Shown piece by piece: positions 33,000 through 42,701 of a stretch of 64,000 bases of DNA. The stretch lies in NCBI GenBank assembly GCA_037481615.1, contig JBBFLI010000014.1. The stretch is one strand, 5' to 3'. The notes under the pieces are model-generated. The model searched no databases and was not told where the DNA came from. It saw nothing but the letters and a program-made list of their open reading frames with translations. Each line of letters starts with the position of its first letter. Position 1 is the stretch's first letter. Source of the DNA: SpSt-501 sp037481615 (GTDB taxonomy: Bacteria; Desulfobacterota; Desulfobacteria; Desulfobacterales; SpSt-501). The translations under genes were made by a program, and so were the position numbers.

Positions 33000-34103
33000 A
33001 TGAAGAAACTGATTGCGGTTCTGGCAGTGCTCTTGCTGGCCGCGCCGGTGATGGCCCAGCAGTGGTCCTTCTACGGCAGCCAGCGCATGGCCACTTTCTA
33101 CATCAATGACGACTTCGGCGACGCCAGGGTCGCAGGCGACGACTCCGACTGGGGGCTGCGCTGGGATTTCCAGGGCAACTCGCGGCTCGGCGCGCGCGTG
33201 AAGGCCGACCAGGTGAGCGGTTTGATCGAGCTCGCCCTGCGCGCTGCAGGCGGTGGTGACGGCGGCGACGAATCCGTCAACACCCGGCGCGCCGTCGGCT
33301 TCTGGAAGTTCTCCGACAACGCGACGCTCAAGGTCGGAAAGGACTACTCGCCGGTCACCCGCTTCATCTCCGGCCAGGTCTTCGATGCTGACAACGGTCT
33401 CCTCGGGAACGGCAACTTCTACGGCCGCCGCCCGGCGATGATCGGGCTCACCCTGGGCAACTTCGACATCGCCCTGCTCACGAACGCCCTTTATACGACC
33501 GGCGGAATCGCCCCGGCGAACAGCGATCCGGACTGGAACCTGCCCAAGCTCGAGGCCTCCTACCTCATGAAGTTCGGGGCCTTCGACCTGCGCCCCTTCG
33601 GCGGTGTCCAGTACTTCAAGGTCGATCGCGGCACGAGCGCCCTGACCGACGACCTCGACATTTGGTCCTACGTCATCGGGATCGACAGCATGATCAACAT
33701 CGGCGCCTTCTGGATCGGCCCGCAGGTCGCCTACGGCCAGAACTGGGCGAACGCCGGCTGGGCGAACGGCCGCTGGGGCGCCACCTACGCCCGGGCCACG
33801 CTCAAGGGCACCGACGACACCAACGACGCGAAGAGCCTCTCCGCAATGCTGGTCGCCGGCCTCAAGTTCACCGACACGCTGAAGTTCGAGGCGGGCGTCG
33901 GCTACCGGAACGATGACGCGGACGTCTCCGGCGTGGACGACGCGGAGGCCTGGGAAGCCTACATCCAGGCCGTGATCACCCTCGCCAAGGGCGTCTACCT
34001 CATCCCCGAAATCGGCTACATCGATTTCGGTGACGACCCCGTGACGGGTGACGACACCGGCTACCGCTGGTATGCCGGCGCGAAGTGGCAGATCGACTTC
34101 TGA
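33000..34103 (+). CDS. Outer-membrane porin-like beta-barrel protein
   Basis: A 367-aa exported protein with a signal peptide ending PVMA, near residue 20. The mature part starts QQWSFYGSQRMATF and consists of alternating beta strands with many Asp/Gly turns, ending WYAGAKWQIDF with a C-terminal Phe, as in outer-membrane barrels. AAGGAGG (32984-32990) touches an in-frame ATG at 32991, so ATG 33000 with a 9-nt spacer is preferred. A strong promoter and terminator frame it as a single, probably abundant, monocistronic gene. Substrate unknown. Confidence 0.85.
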   Translation: MKKLIAVLAVLLLAAPVMAQQWSFYGSQRMATFYINDDFGDARVAGDDSDWGLRWDFQGNSRLGARVKADQVSGLIELALRAAGGGDGGDESVNTRRAVGFWKFSDNATLKVGKDYSPVTRFISGQVFDADNGLLGNGNFYGRRPAMIGLTLGNFDIALLTNALYTTGGIAPANSDPDWNLPKLEASYLMKFGAFDLRPFGGVQYFKVDRGTSALTDDLDIWSYVIGIDSMINIGAFWIGPQVAYGQNWANAGWANGRWGATYARATLKGTDDTNDAKSLSAMLVAGLKFTDTLKFEAGVGYRNDDADVSGVDDAEAWEAYIQAVITLAKGVYLIPEIGYIDFGDDPVTGDDTGYRWYAGAKWQIDF

Positions 34104-34423
34104 TCGCGCCCGCTTCTTCCCCACCCGCTTTTCCTGCACGAAAAAACCCGGGGCTTCGGCCCCGGGTTTTTTCTTTCTTGAAGTTCCCGGCTTGAGCTGA
34201 AAGACGAGAGTCCCCTCTCGGCCTTGGTCACCCGGGCAGGCATGGGGCGAGCGGGGGGCGGTCGCCTCGGATCCCCGTCCGCCGGGGGTCGCCGCGGAGT
34301 TGGCGGCCTGCCCCCGGTACGGCGGCGGGTCAAGGGGAATCGTCGTCGCGGTTCCTCAGGGGGCGACCCAACCCCCCCGCGGCTCCCTTTCCCGCTCGGC
34401 GATCCCGCCTCTCGGTGGGGGGG
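34104..34423 (+). other. Intergenic stretch of about 320 bp
   Basis: Apart from the terminator at 34141-34172 this convergent gap shows no start codon with a ribosome site, no repeat and no RNA fold that I can support. It is GC-rich and separates the porin-like gene from the minus-strand VCBS gene. Confidence 0.5.
34141..34172 (+). terminator. Strong intrinsic terminator after the porin-like gene
   Basis: AAAAAACCCGGGGC pairs perfectly with GCCCCGGGTTTTTT around a TTCG loop. The A and T runs on either side make it work in both directions, so it may also end the convergent VCBS transcript. Confidence 0.9.
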
Positions 34424-36070
34424 CTACTTGAACTCGAGGGCGATCACCACACTCTTGGGGTCGGTCCCGATGACGTGGCCCTCGTCGAGGACGACCGCGG
34501 CGACGAGGGAGCGGCGGCCGTCGTTTGCGAAGTCGCCCACGGCGAAGTCGCGGATCGCACCGGTGATCTTCCTCGTCCGCCACTCCGGGGCGAGCCCCAG
34601 CCCGTCCCAGAAGAAAGAAAAGATCTGGCTCTCCTGGAGGAAGCGCATGCGCTCGAGGCGGCGTCCCGCCCAGTCGTGGTTGCGGACGACGAGGAGGCGG
34701 CCCTTGCCCTCCCCCCCCGGCTCCCAGGGAAGCATCCGCATGGGGAGATAGATCGGGTTGACGACGTCGCCCTGGTCGGCGCGCTCGGCTGCGAAATAGA
34801 GCGTGCTCCCGCCGTATTTTTCCGAACTTCGCCACTCTTGTGCGCCGCCGGGCTCGAAGACGCGGATGAAATCGTCGCGGTCGAAGGCGACGGTCGACTC
34901 CTTGCGGTTCTCGCCCAGCCGGGCGAAGGCGAGCCCCAGGACATTCAGGGCGACCGGCACCGAAACCGGCGCTTCCGCCTCGTAGCGGCCGTTTCTCCAG
35001 ACCATTTCGTGGATGCGGTTCGAATGCGGGCTGCCCGGGCGGTGCTCCTGGCCGAGCAGCACCGCCCCGCGGTCCGGCGTCCGGCATACCCGGAAGTAGA
35101 GCGGGAGGCCTTCGGCGACGCGGCGGAAAGCCTTGCCGTCGTGCTCGAGGATGTAGGAGGAGACGCCGCGCCGCGTCGGGGTGAGGGCGGTGACGAAGAT
35201 TTCGGGGCGGCCGTTCCCGTTGATGTCGGCCACATCGACGGCGACGGGGATGCCCCGGTTTTCGTTTCGCAAGTCGTGCACCTGGTAGAAGCGGCCCTGC
35301 TCCATGCGGTGGACGATCAGCCCTTCCTGGGTGGCGATCACGGTCTCGGTCTTCCCGTCCCCGTCCACGTCCCCGAGGGCAAGCCCGTTGAAGAGCTGCT
35401 TGAAGGAGGCGCTCCTCCAGAACTTGGGGGAAAGCTCGATCCCCCCGCCCCCCTCCTCGGAGACGAAGGGCGAGGGGCGATCTTCGGGGGCAAGACCCCC
35501 CTGGCTGCGGAAGAGCTTCTCGGGGTGGGCCTGGGGGTCGGCCGCGGGCGGGGCGGCGGCCTGCGGGGCGGCGGGGGCGGGGGTTGCCTCGGCCTGTGCG
35601 GCGGCCGGCTTGCCGAGGAGCGCCGCCTGCATCTCGCCCGCCAGTCGGTTGACCCGCGAGATGATCCCCCCGGGGTCCGGGCTCTGCTCGGAGAAGGAAA
35701 GCGCAGGCCGTGCGCCCGCGGCGTCGACCGCCTTCGCATCGAGGCTCACCCCTTCGCCCAGCACGGTCAGGCTGCCGAAAACGAGAAAGTCCACCCCCAG
35801 GGCGCGCGCGGCCTCGGCGGCGCGCGCCTCGGCAAAACCGCCGGGAAGGGCGGCCAGCCCCCGTTCGACCGCCGCCCGGGGCTTCACTTCGAGCTCGCCC
35901 GGCCGGTTCAACCGCGTGCTCAGCATGTCGTAGATCCCGTCCGCCATGAAGCGCACATCGCGGTCGGCGTGGACCCGGAAGGGGACGATGGCGAGCGTTT
36001 TGGCAAGGAGCGCGGCCGGGAAGAGGGCGAAAACCAGGGCCGCGGTGAAGGCGATACGGATCTTTCTCAT
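34424..36070 (-). CDS. Exported VCBS/FG-GAP repeat protein
   Basis: A 548-aa protein with a signal peptide ending AALLA, near residue 23. The first part (about 25-150) resembles the periplasmic FlgT/CsgG-like N-terminal folds, starting KTLAIVPFRVHADRD and describing a small alpha/beta domain. After an Ala/Pro linker (about 155-185) come FG-GAP/VCBS calcium-binding repeats with LGDVDGDGKTE and VADINGNGRPE, and a further FAVGDFANDGRRS near the end, in a beta-propeller. Found alone upstream of nothing obvious; its own start follows gatB by 58 bp on the same strand. Role unknown; surface or periplasmic sensing or scaffolding is possible. Confidence 0.8.
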   Translation of the reverse strand: MRKIRIAFTAALVFALFPAALLAKTLAIVPFRVHADRDVRFMADGIYDMLSTRLNRPGELEVKPRAAVERGLAALPGGFAEARAAEAARALGVDFLVFGSLTVLGEGVSLDAKAVDAAGARPALSFSEQSPDPGGIISRVNRLAGEMQAALLGKPAAAQAEATPAPAAPQAAAPPAADPQAHPEKLFRSQGGLAPEDRPSPFVSEEGGGGIELSPKFWRSASFKQLFNGLALGDVDGDGKTETVIATQEGLIVHRMEQGRFYQVHDLRNENRGIPVAVDVADINGNGRPEIFVTALTPTRRGVSSYILEHDGKAFRRVAEGLPLYFRVCRTPDRGAVLLGQEHRPGSPHSNRIHEMVWRNGRYEAEAPVSVPVALNVLGLAFARLGENRKESTVAFDRDDFIRVFEPGGAQEWRSSEKYGGSTLYFAAERADQGDVVNPIYLPMRMLPWEPGGEGKGRLLVVRNHDWAGRRLERMRFLQESQIFSFFWDGLGLAPEWRTRKITGAIRDFAVGDFANDGRRSLVAAVVLDEGHVIGTDPKSVVIALEFK

Positions 36071-36128
36071 GAATGGGACTCCTCGGATATGCCGGCACCG
36101 GCGGCGGAAATCCCCGGCGCCTCGGGTT

Positions 36129-37559
36129 TCAGGCCTTCAAGAGCCGCTCGAGAAGAGCGTTCACGGTTTTGGGGTTCGCCCGGCCGCGGGTCTCCCTCAT
36201 CACCTCGCCCACGAAGAAGCCGATCAGCTTCTTCTTCCCCGATCTGTAGGATGCGACCTCCGCGGGGTGCCGGGCGAGAACCTCGCGGGCGATCTTTTCG
36301 AGTTCGGCCTCGCCGCTGATCTGGGAGAGGCCTCTCGCGGCGACGATCGCCTCGGGGGCGGCGCCGCTTGCGGCCATCTCGGAGAAGACCTCTTTTGCGC
36401 TCTTCGCGCTGATCGTCCCCTCTTCGACGAGGTGAAGCAGCCTTGCGAGCGCATCGGGGGCGACCGGGGCGGCCGCGGCCTCGAGGCCGCGCTCGTTCAG
36501 AAGCGCGAGCAGCGGCCCCATCACCCAGTTGGCCACGGTCTTGGCCTGCGGAAAACGGGAAAGGGCGGCCTCGAAGTAGTCGGCCAGGGAACGCTCCGAG
36601 GTGAGCACCCCCGCATCGTAGGGGGAGAGGCCCAAGGTCTCCACGAACCGCCGCCGCCGGGCGTCGGGGAGCTCGGGCAGGCCCCGCCGCACGGCCTCGA
36701 TCCAGGCCTCCTCGATCGAAAGCGGGGGAAGATCCGGGTCGGGGAAGTAGCGGTAGTCGTGCGCCTCCTCTTTCCCGCGCATGGAGACGGTCCGGTCGCG
36801 GTCGGGGTCGTAGAGGCGGGTCTCCTGCACCACCGCGCCGCCCTCGAGCAGGACCTCCCGCTGGCGCTCGATTTCGCGCTCGATCGCGCGCTCGACGAAG
36901 CGGAAGGAATTCAGGTTCTTGAGCTCGGTCCGGGTCCCGAGGACGGGGCTTCCCGGCGGCTTGAGGGAGACGTTCGCATCGCAGCGGAAGCTTCCCTCCT
37001 CGAGGTTCCCGTCGCAGATCTCGAGCCAGCGGACGAGCGCCCGCAGCGCCCGCAGGTAGGCCCCGGCCGCGGCGGCGGAGTCGAGGTCGGGCTCGCTCAC
37101 GATCTCGACCAGGGGGACGCCGGCGCGGTTGAAATCGACCCGGCTTCGGCCCAGGCGTGGGTCGTGGACGAGTTTCCCCGCGTCCTCCTCCATGTGGATT
37201 CTGCGGATGCGCACGGTCTTTACGCCGTCCCCGGTTCCGATTTCGAGCCGGCCGTGTTCGGCGACGGGAAGCTCGTACTGCGAGATCTGGTAGCCCTTGG
37301 GGAGGTCCGGGTAGAAGTAGTTCTTGCGCGCGAACCGGCTCTCGCGGGCGATTTCGCAGGAGAGGGAGAGCGCCAGGCGCAGCGCGTACTCCACGACCGC
37401 GCGGTTCAGGACCGGGAGCACGCCGGGGAGCCCCAGGCACACCGGGCAGACCTGGGTGTTCGGCGCGGCGCCGAAGGCGGTCGAGCAGGGGCAGAAGATC
37501 TTGGTTTTCGTCTTGAGCTGGGCGTGAACTTCCAGCCCGATCACGGGCTCGAATTCCAT
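36129..37559 (-). CDS. gatB: Asp-tRNA(Asn)/Glu-tRNA(Gln) amidotransferase subunit B
   Basis: A 476-aa kinase/transamidase subunit. Motifs: EPVIGLEVHAQLKTKTKIFC at the N-terminus, zinc-type cysteines CPCS and CPVCLGLPG, YPDLPKGYQISQYE, and a C-terminal YqeY-like tail domain (about 330-475) that binds the tRNA. GGGAG lies about 8 bp before ATG 37559. gatB is on the opposite strand and about 5-7 kb from gatC-gatA, so the operon is split by mutL, the porin and the VCBS gene. Confidence 0.95.
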   Translation of the reverse strand: MEFEPVIGLEVHAQLKTKTKIFCPCSTAFGAAPNTQVCPVCLGLPGVLPVLNRAVVEYALRLALSLSCEIARESRFARKNYFYPDLPKGYQISQYELPVAEHGRLEIGTGDGVKTVRIRRIHMEEDAGKLVHDPRLGRSRVDFNRAGVPLVEIVSEPDLDSAAAAGAYLRALRALVRWLEICDGNLEEGSFRCDANVSLKPPGSPVLGTRTELKNLNSFRFVERAIEREIERQREVLLEGGAVVQETRLYDPDRDRTVSMRGKEEAHDYRYFPDPDLPPLSIEEAWIEAVRRGLPELPDARRRRFVETLGLSPYDAGVLTSERSLADYFEAALSRFPQAKTVANWVMGPLLALLNERGLEAAAAPVAPDALARLLHLVEEGTISAKSAKEVFSEMAASGAAPEAIVAARGLSQISGEAELEKIAREVLARHPAEVASYRSGKKKLIGFFVGEVMRETRGRANPKTVNALLERLLKA

Positions 37560-37624
37560 GGTCTCTCCCTCACGGGCCGGGGGTCGGACCCGGCGGGCCA
37601 TTGTCGCGGAGAGCGCAGGCCGAG

Positions 37625-38620
37625 TCAAGGGAGCCCCTCCGCCTCGACCGCGAAGGGCTCGCAGGGCTCCGCGGGGGCGTACCAGCGGAAGAAATGGTTC
37701 ATGATGAACTTGACCGTCGCCTTGTCGACGTGGAAGTTCTCGCGGCCGCCGGCGAACCAGGTCTTCCCCAGGATCGGCCGGTAGAGGGTCGCCATCTCGA
37801 AGGCCGGGAAGTAGAAGGCGTTTTCGTGGCGGCAGACGAACTCGTCGGCTGCGGCGCGGAGCGTGCTCTTCGAGTTGCAGCTGGCGCTCAGGACGTCGGC
37901 GTCGCGGCGGAAGGTCGCCCAGAGGTGGACCGGGGAGACGGTGACGAGGATGCGGCAGCCCGGGTTGTGGGCGGCGAGGAGGGCGTGGATGCGTTCCAGG
38001 TTTTCGAGGTTTTCCGCGACCCGGCTGACCGTGAATTCGTAGCGCGCGAGGTCCCCGCCCTCGTTCACGTAGGGCCCGCCGGGGAGACTGATCACCGAGC
38101 CGTCCTCGCGGTCGCGCCAGATCTCGGTCAGCCCCAGGGTGAGGATCAGCAGCTCGGCCGAGGCGAGCGCGCGGCGCGAGTGCTCGCGGTGGCGCGCGAA
38201 ATCGGCCTCGGCCTCCGCGAGCGAGTCGTAGAGCACGGCGCGGCGGAAGGGGTCCTGGATGCGCCCCGAGACCGGCGCCTGCCACCAGCGCCGCGCGGGG
38301 CGCCACTCGCCGAAGCTGTACTCGACGATCTGGCGCATGCAGAAGGTGTTGTAGACCCGCTCCCAGGCCGCGCTCGCGTGCACCGCGGCCGGGTGGTGGG
38401 CCTCCTCCTGGATGTAGGCGAATCCCCGCTGCAGCAGCCGTCGCTTGATCTCCCGCGCAAAGCAGCTGCCCATGGAGGCGATCCGGGTCTTCCGGGTGAT
38501 CGTGAAGCCGAGATCGGCGGGGCGGGGGAAGTTTCCGTCGGCGGGCGGGTTGTCGTAGGAGCCCGGCCAGACCTGCCAGGGCTCGAAGCGGTGCACGGGG
38601 TGGACTTCGGAGCGGGCCAT
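37625..38620 (-). CDS. GSCFA-domain protein
   Basis: A 331-aa protein with the diagnostic N-terminal motif MGSCFAREI (about residues 50-58), LTLGLTEIW (about 150-158), TVSPVH (about 225-230) and a later NFHVDKAT. This is the GSCFA domain, an SGNH-like esterase fold with the Ser of GSCF as probable nucleophile and the late HVD as catalytic His. It may act on acyl groups of polysaccharides. It is divergent from two glycosyltransferase genes, which supports a role in a surface polysaccharide. Confidence 0.85.
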   Translation of the reverse strand: MARSEVHPVHRFEPWQVWPGSYDNPPADGNFPRPADLGFTITRKTRIASMGSCFAREIKRRLLQRGFAYIQEEAHHPAAVHASAAWERVYNTFCMRQIVEYSFGEWRPARRWWQAPVSGRIQDPFRRAVLYDSLAEAEADFARHREHSRRALASAELLILTLGLTEIWRDREDGSVISLPGGPYVNEGGDLARYEFTVSRVAENLENLERIHALLAAHNPGCRILVTVSPVHLWATFRRDADVLSASCNSKSTLRAAADEFVCRHENAFYFPAFEMATLYRPILGKTWFAGGRENFHVDKATVKFIMNHFFRWYAPAEPCEPFAVEAEGLP

Positions 38621-38726
38621 GGATCCCTCTTTCGGATGCGGAAGATCGTCTCCCCGGCGGGCGTTGCGCGCCGGCCGCGAAAGCCGCCATTATACCAGAG
38701 GCGGAAGCGCGGGGAAAGCCTGCGAA

Positions 38727-38756
38727 TTGACAAGATCCCGCGAATTTCACTATAAA
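38727..38756 (+). promoter_or_regulatory. Strong sigma-70 promoter of the glycosyltransferase genes
   Basis: TTGACA (38727-38732), 18 bp, TATAAA (38751-38756). The -35 is perfect and the -10 matches five of six bases. It lies 38 bp upstream of the ATG at 38794. Confidence 0.85.
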
Positions 38757-38793
38757 ACCCCATTTTCCGGCGGCGGCCGCGCCCGGAGACCCG

Positions 38794-39993
38794 ATGGCCC
38801 GCAACGCGACCTACAACATCCTCATGTACTCGCACGACACCTACGGGCTGGGCCATATCCGCCGGAGCCTGGCGATCGCCGCGCACCTGCTCGCCCCGCG
38901 GCTGAACATCCTGATCCTCACCGGCTCGCCGATCGCCGGCCGCTTCAGCTTCCCCGAGCAGATCGACTTCGTGCGCATCCCCGGCATGATCAAGCGCACG
39001 AACGAGGAGTACCTGCCGCTTTCGATCAAGATCACCCCGCGGCACGCCCTCGACATCCGCAAGAGCATCATCACCGCCACGGTGAAGAGCTTTCAGCCCC
39101 AGCTCTTCATCGTGGACAAGGAGCCTCTCGGGCTCAAGCGGGAGGTGCTCCCCGCCCTGCAGTGGCTCCGGCGCTCGCGGCCGAAGACGCGCACCGTGCT
39201 CGGCCTGCGCGACATCATGGACGACGCCGCGACGACGCAGCGCGAGTGGCGCGAGAAAGGGGCCTACGCGGCGCTCGAGGAGCTCTACAGCGAGATCTGG
39301 GTCTACGGCGAGCGGGATCTCTACGACCCGATCCGGGAGTACGCCATCCCCGAGGGCCTCGCCGCCCGCTTCCGCTTCACCGGCTACATCCCGCGGAAAG
39401 TCCCCACGGCCGAGGCCGTGCAGGGGCTGCGGCGCGAGCACGGGATCGGGGAGGAGGAGCGCCTGGTCGTCGTGACCACCGGGGGGGGCGGCGACGGCTT
39501 CCCGGTGATGGACGCCTACCTCTCCATGCTCGAGGCGCAGAACGGGGCGATCCCTTTCCGCAGCATCCTGATCACGGGCCCCTTCATGCCCCGCTCCGAG
39601 CGCAAGGGGGTCGCCCGGCGCGCACGCAAGGTGGGGGCGCGCATGTACCACTTCTTCCGGCGCATGGAGACCCTCTTCGCCGCCGCCGACCTCGTCGTCT
39701 GCATGGGGGGCTACAACACCCTCTGCGAGCTGCTGAGCGTGGGCACGCCCGCTCTCGTCGTGCCGCGGGAGACCCCGCGCCGCGAGCAGGCGCTGCGGGC
39801 GCAGGCCTTCCAGGCGCGCGGCCTGATCGAGCTCCTCCCTTGGGAAGAGCTGTCGCCGGAGAGCTTAGGCGAGCGGGTCCAGAGGGTGCTTGCGGACCCC
39901 GCCCCCTTCCGCGAGGCGATCGCCCGTTTTCCCATGACCGGGATCGAGGTCATGCGGGAGCGGTTGCGGGAGTTCCGGGGGCTTGCGGCCTGA
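38794..39993 (+). CDS. Glycosyltransferase (MurG/GT28-like)
   Basis: A 399-aa GT-B fold protein. The N-terminus MYSHDTYGLGHIRRSLAIAAHL (about 11-31) is the acceptor-side loop of MurG-like enzymes, and the C-terminal half has VTTGGGGDGF, GARMYHFFRRM and AADLVVCMGGYNTLCELLSVGTPALVVPRETPR, the UDP-sugar-binding part. It transfers a sugar from a nucleotide donor; acceptor unknown. Followed after 1 bp by a second glycosyltransferase, so the two are co-translated. Confidence 0.87.
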   Translation: MARNATYNILMYSHDTYGLGHIRRSLAIAAHLLAPRLNILILTGSPIAGRFSFPEQIDFVRIPGMIKRTNEEYLPLSIKITPRHALDIRKSIITATVKSFQPQLFIVDKEPLGLKREVLPALQWLRRSRPKTRTVLGLRDIMDDAATTQREWREKGAYAALEELYSEIWVYGERDLYDPIREYAIPEGLAARFRFTGYIPRKVPTAEAVQGLRREHGIGEEERLVVVTTGGGGDGFPVMDAYLSMLEAQNGAIPFRSILITGPFMPRSERKGVARRARKVGARMYHFFRRMETLFAAADLVVCMGGYNTLCELLSVGTPALVVPRETPRREQALRAQAFQARGLIELLPWEELSPESLGERVQRVLADPAPFREAIARFPMTGIEVMRERLREFRGLAA

Positions 39994-39994
39994 A

Positions 39995-41278
39995 ATGCCC
40001 GAGGTGAACGACCGCCCGCCGGTCCTCGGCATGATCCTCAAGGGCTACCCCCGGATCTCCGAGACTTTCATCGCCCACGAAATCCGCCTCCTCGAGGAGG
40101 CCGGGCTCGCGATCCGCATCCTCTCCATGCGCCCCGGCCGCGAGGCGATCACCCACCCGGTGGTCCGGGCGATCCGCGCGCGCGTGGATTACCTGCCCGA
40201 GACCTTTTGGAAAAACGCTCCCCGGCTGCTTTACCGCAACAGCCTTCTTTGCCTCCGCCGCCCGCGGCGCTACGCGGCGGGACTGAAGCTCGCCCTGCGG
40301 CGGCTCGGGCGCAGCGGGAACCCCGCGAGCCTGAGGCACTTCCTGCAGGCGGGCTGGCTGGTCGAGAAGCTGCTTGCCGGCAGCGGGATCGCCCACTTCC
40401 ACGCCCATTTCGCGCACTCGCCGGCCTCGGTGGCGCTCTACGCCTCGGCGCTCTCGGGCCTGCCCTTCAGCTTCACGGCGCATGCGAAGGACATCTACAC
40501 GACGGACCCCGCGCAGTTGCGGGAGAAGATCGCCCGGGCGAGTTTCGTCGTCACCTGCACCCGCTACAACGCGCGCCACCTCGGGCGTATCGCCGGCGGG
40601 CTTTCGACGCCGATCCATTGTTTCTACCACGGGATCGACACGCGCTTTTTCGATTCCGGCCCGGAGCTGCGCTTCACGGCCCGCCCCCCGTATCGGATCC
40701 TCACCGTGGCGCGGCTGATCGCGAAGAAAGGGATCCCCACGATCCTGCGCGCGCTCGCCCGGTTGAAGAGCGAGGGCTTGCCCTTCGACTACACGCTGGT
40801 CGGCGAGGGGCCGGAGCGGGAAAAGGTGGAGGGTCTCGTGCGCGGGCTGGGCCTCGGGGGGGGCTGCCGGCTTGCCGGGACGCTCGCCCACGAGGCCGTG
40901 CGCGAGGAGTACCGCCGCGCCGACCTCTTCGTCCTGGCGAGCGAGGTCGCCGCCGACGGCGACCGCGACGGGATCCCCAACGTGCTCGTCGAGGCGATGA
41001 GCATGGGGGTCCCGGTGGCGGCGACCCGCGTTTCGGCGATCCCCGAGCTCGTGGCGGACGAGGAGACGGGGCTGCTCGTTTCCCCCGGGGATGAGGAGGC
41101 GCTCGCCGCCGCCATGCGCCGCCTGCTGGTCGACAGGGAGCTCAGGCGGCGGGTTCTCCCCGCGGCGCGCGCGAGGGTGCGCGCGGAGTTCGACAACCGC
41201 CGTCTTGCCGGGGAGCTCGCCCTCCTGCACCGGCAGGCCCTGGAGCAGGCCTCCCGCGGCGGGCCGGGAGGGGACTGA
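39995..41278 (+). CDS. Glycosyltransferase family 4-like protein
   Basis: A 427-aa GT-B glycosyltransferase. Features: KGYPRISETFIAHEI near the N-terminus, HFHAHFAHSPAS, a hinge YHGIDTRFF, and the donor site with VGEGPEREKVEGLV and E-x7-E in NVLVEAMSMGVPVAATRVSAIPEL. The family transfers sugars in polysaccharide or glycolipid synthesis. ATG 39995 overlaps the region just after the stop of the previous gene. This gene, the previous one and the divergent GSCFA gene look like a small glycan locus. Confidence 0.88.
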   Translation: MPEVNDRPPVLGMILKGYPRISETFIAHEIRLLEEAGLAIRILSMRPGREAITHPVVRAIRARVDYLPETFWKNAPRLLYRNSLLCLRRPRRYAAGLKLALRRLGRSGNPASLRHFLQAGWLVEKLLAGSGIAHFHAHFAHSPASVALYASALSGLPFSFTAHAKDIYTTDPAQLREKIARASFVVTCTRYNARHLGRIAGGLSTPIHCFYHGIDTRFFDSGPELRFTARPPYRILTVARLIAKKGIPTILRALARLKSEGLPFDYTLVGEGPEREKVEGLVRGLGLGGGCRLAGTLAHEAVREEYRRADLFVLASEVAADGDRDGIPNVLVEAMSMGVPVAATRVSAIPELVADEETGLLVSPGDEEALAAAMRRLLVDRELRRRVLPAARARVRAEFDNRRLAGELALLHRQALEQASRGGPGGD

Positions 41279-41417
41279 GCGCGGCGTTCCCCGCACGCCC
41301 GACCCGCCTCCGGATCCCCCGAGCACGGGTTCTTTCTCCCCCCGGGTTCGTGGAACCCCGCGCGGGTCGATCCGGCCCGTCGGATTCCCTCCCCCACGCC
41401 CTTCCCACCGCTTCGGC

Positions 41418-42701
41418 CTACCCGACCACGAGCCGGCCCAGCCACAGGGTCGCCCAGGGGACGTAGGTGACCAGCAGGAGCATGGCCATGTCGACGAGAA
41501 AGAAGGGGAGCATCCCCTTGCTGATCTCCTCGATCCTCAACCCGCTGATGGCCGAGCCGACAAAGAGGGAATAGCCGAACGGCGGGGTCTCCATGCCCAC
41601 GGCGAAATTGATGACCACGATGGCGCCCAGCTGAACCGGGTCCAGTCCCATCTGCTGGCCGAGCTTCAGCAGCAGCCCGCCCAGGATGATCATGCAGGCC
41701 AGGTTGTCCATGAAGGCGCCCAGGAGCAGGAGCACCGCGTTGAGCATGAGCAGGATGAGCAGGCGGTTGTCGGAGAGCGAGAGAATCAAGGCCACGATCC
41801 GGTCCGGCACCTGCTCGTAGGCCAGCAGCCAGCCGAAAAGCGAGGCCACGGCGATGATGAACATGACGATGGCGGTGGTCTTCATGGACTTGAGCACCAA
41901 CGCCGCAAGCCCCCGGGCCTCGAGCCCCCGGTAAATGAACAAGCCCACCACCAGCCCGTAGATCACGGCCACGATGGACGCCTCGGTGGGGGTGAAGATT
42001 CCGCCGTAGATGCCGCCCAGGATCAGGACCGGCGCGAAGAGGGCCCACTTGCCGCGGCCGATCGCTTGAAGGAGCTCGGCGAGGGTGGCCCGGGGCAGGG
42101 TGGGCAGGTTGCCCGCCCGGGCCGACAGGTAGCAGGCCCCCATGTAGCCCATCCCGCAGAACACCCCCGGGATCACTCCGGCCAAAAAGAGCCGCGTGAT
42201 GGAGGTCTCGGAGATCACTCCCCAGACGATGAAGGGGATGGAGGGGGGGATGATCTGGCCGATGGGCCCCACGCAGACGGCCAGCGCGGTGGCGAAGCGC
42301 TTGCTGTAGCCGCGCCGGGTCATCTCCGGGATCATGATGGATCCCACGGTGGCGGTCGTGGCCGGGGCCGAGCCGGAGATGCAGGCGAAGAACATGGAAG
42401 CCAGCACGGAAACCATGCCCAGGCCTCCCCTGACATGGCGCACGAGGGGCTCGGCCACCTGCACCAGGCGGGTGGAGAGGCCGCCCCGGGTCATCAGGTC
42501 TCCGGACAGGATGAAGCCCGGGATGGCCAGCAGCGGGAAAGACTGGGTGCCGGCGATGATGCGCTGCGCCATCACCACGAGGTCGATGTCCAGGAGCCAC
42601 AGGGCGATGAGCGAACTCAAGCCCAAGGCGAAGACGATGGGCAGGCCCAGAAGAAGCAGCACCAGAAAGCCCGCGGTGAGCACCCAGGCCGCCTCGCTCA
42701 T
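41418..42701 (-). CDS. dctM: TRAP transporter large permease DctM
   Basis: A 427-aa membrane protein with about 12 helices and the family's FISGSAPATTATVGSIMIPEM and GMETPPFGYSLFV motifs. It forms the sodium-driven channel of the TRAP carboxylate importer. The start overlaps the dctQ stop by 4 bp. It is the last gene in the TRAP run. Confidence 0.93.
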   Translation of the reverse strand: MSEAAWVLTAGFLVLLLLGLPIVFALGLSSLIALWLLDIDLVVMAQRIIAGTQSFPLLAIPGFILSGDLMTRGGLSTRLVQVAEPLVRHVRGGLGMVSVLASMFFACISGSAPATTATVGSIMIPEMTRRGYSKRFATALAVCVGPIGQIIPPSIPFIVWGVISETSITRLFLAGVIPGVFCGMGYMGACYLSARAGNLPTLPRATLAELLQAIGRGKWALFAPVLILGGIYGGIFTPTEASIVAVIYGLVVGLFIYRGLEARGLAALVLKSMKTTAIVMFIIAVASLFGWLLAYEQVPDRIVALILSLSDNRLLILLMLNAVLLLLGAFMDNLACMIILGGLLLKLGQQMGLDPVQLGAIVVINFAVGMETPPFGYSLFVGSAISGLRIEEISKGMLPFFLVDMAMLLLVTYVPWATLWLGRLVVG

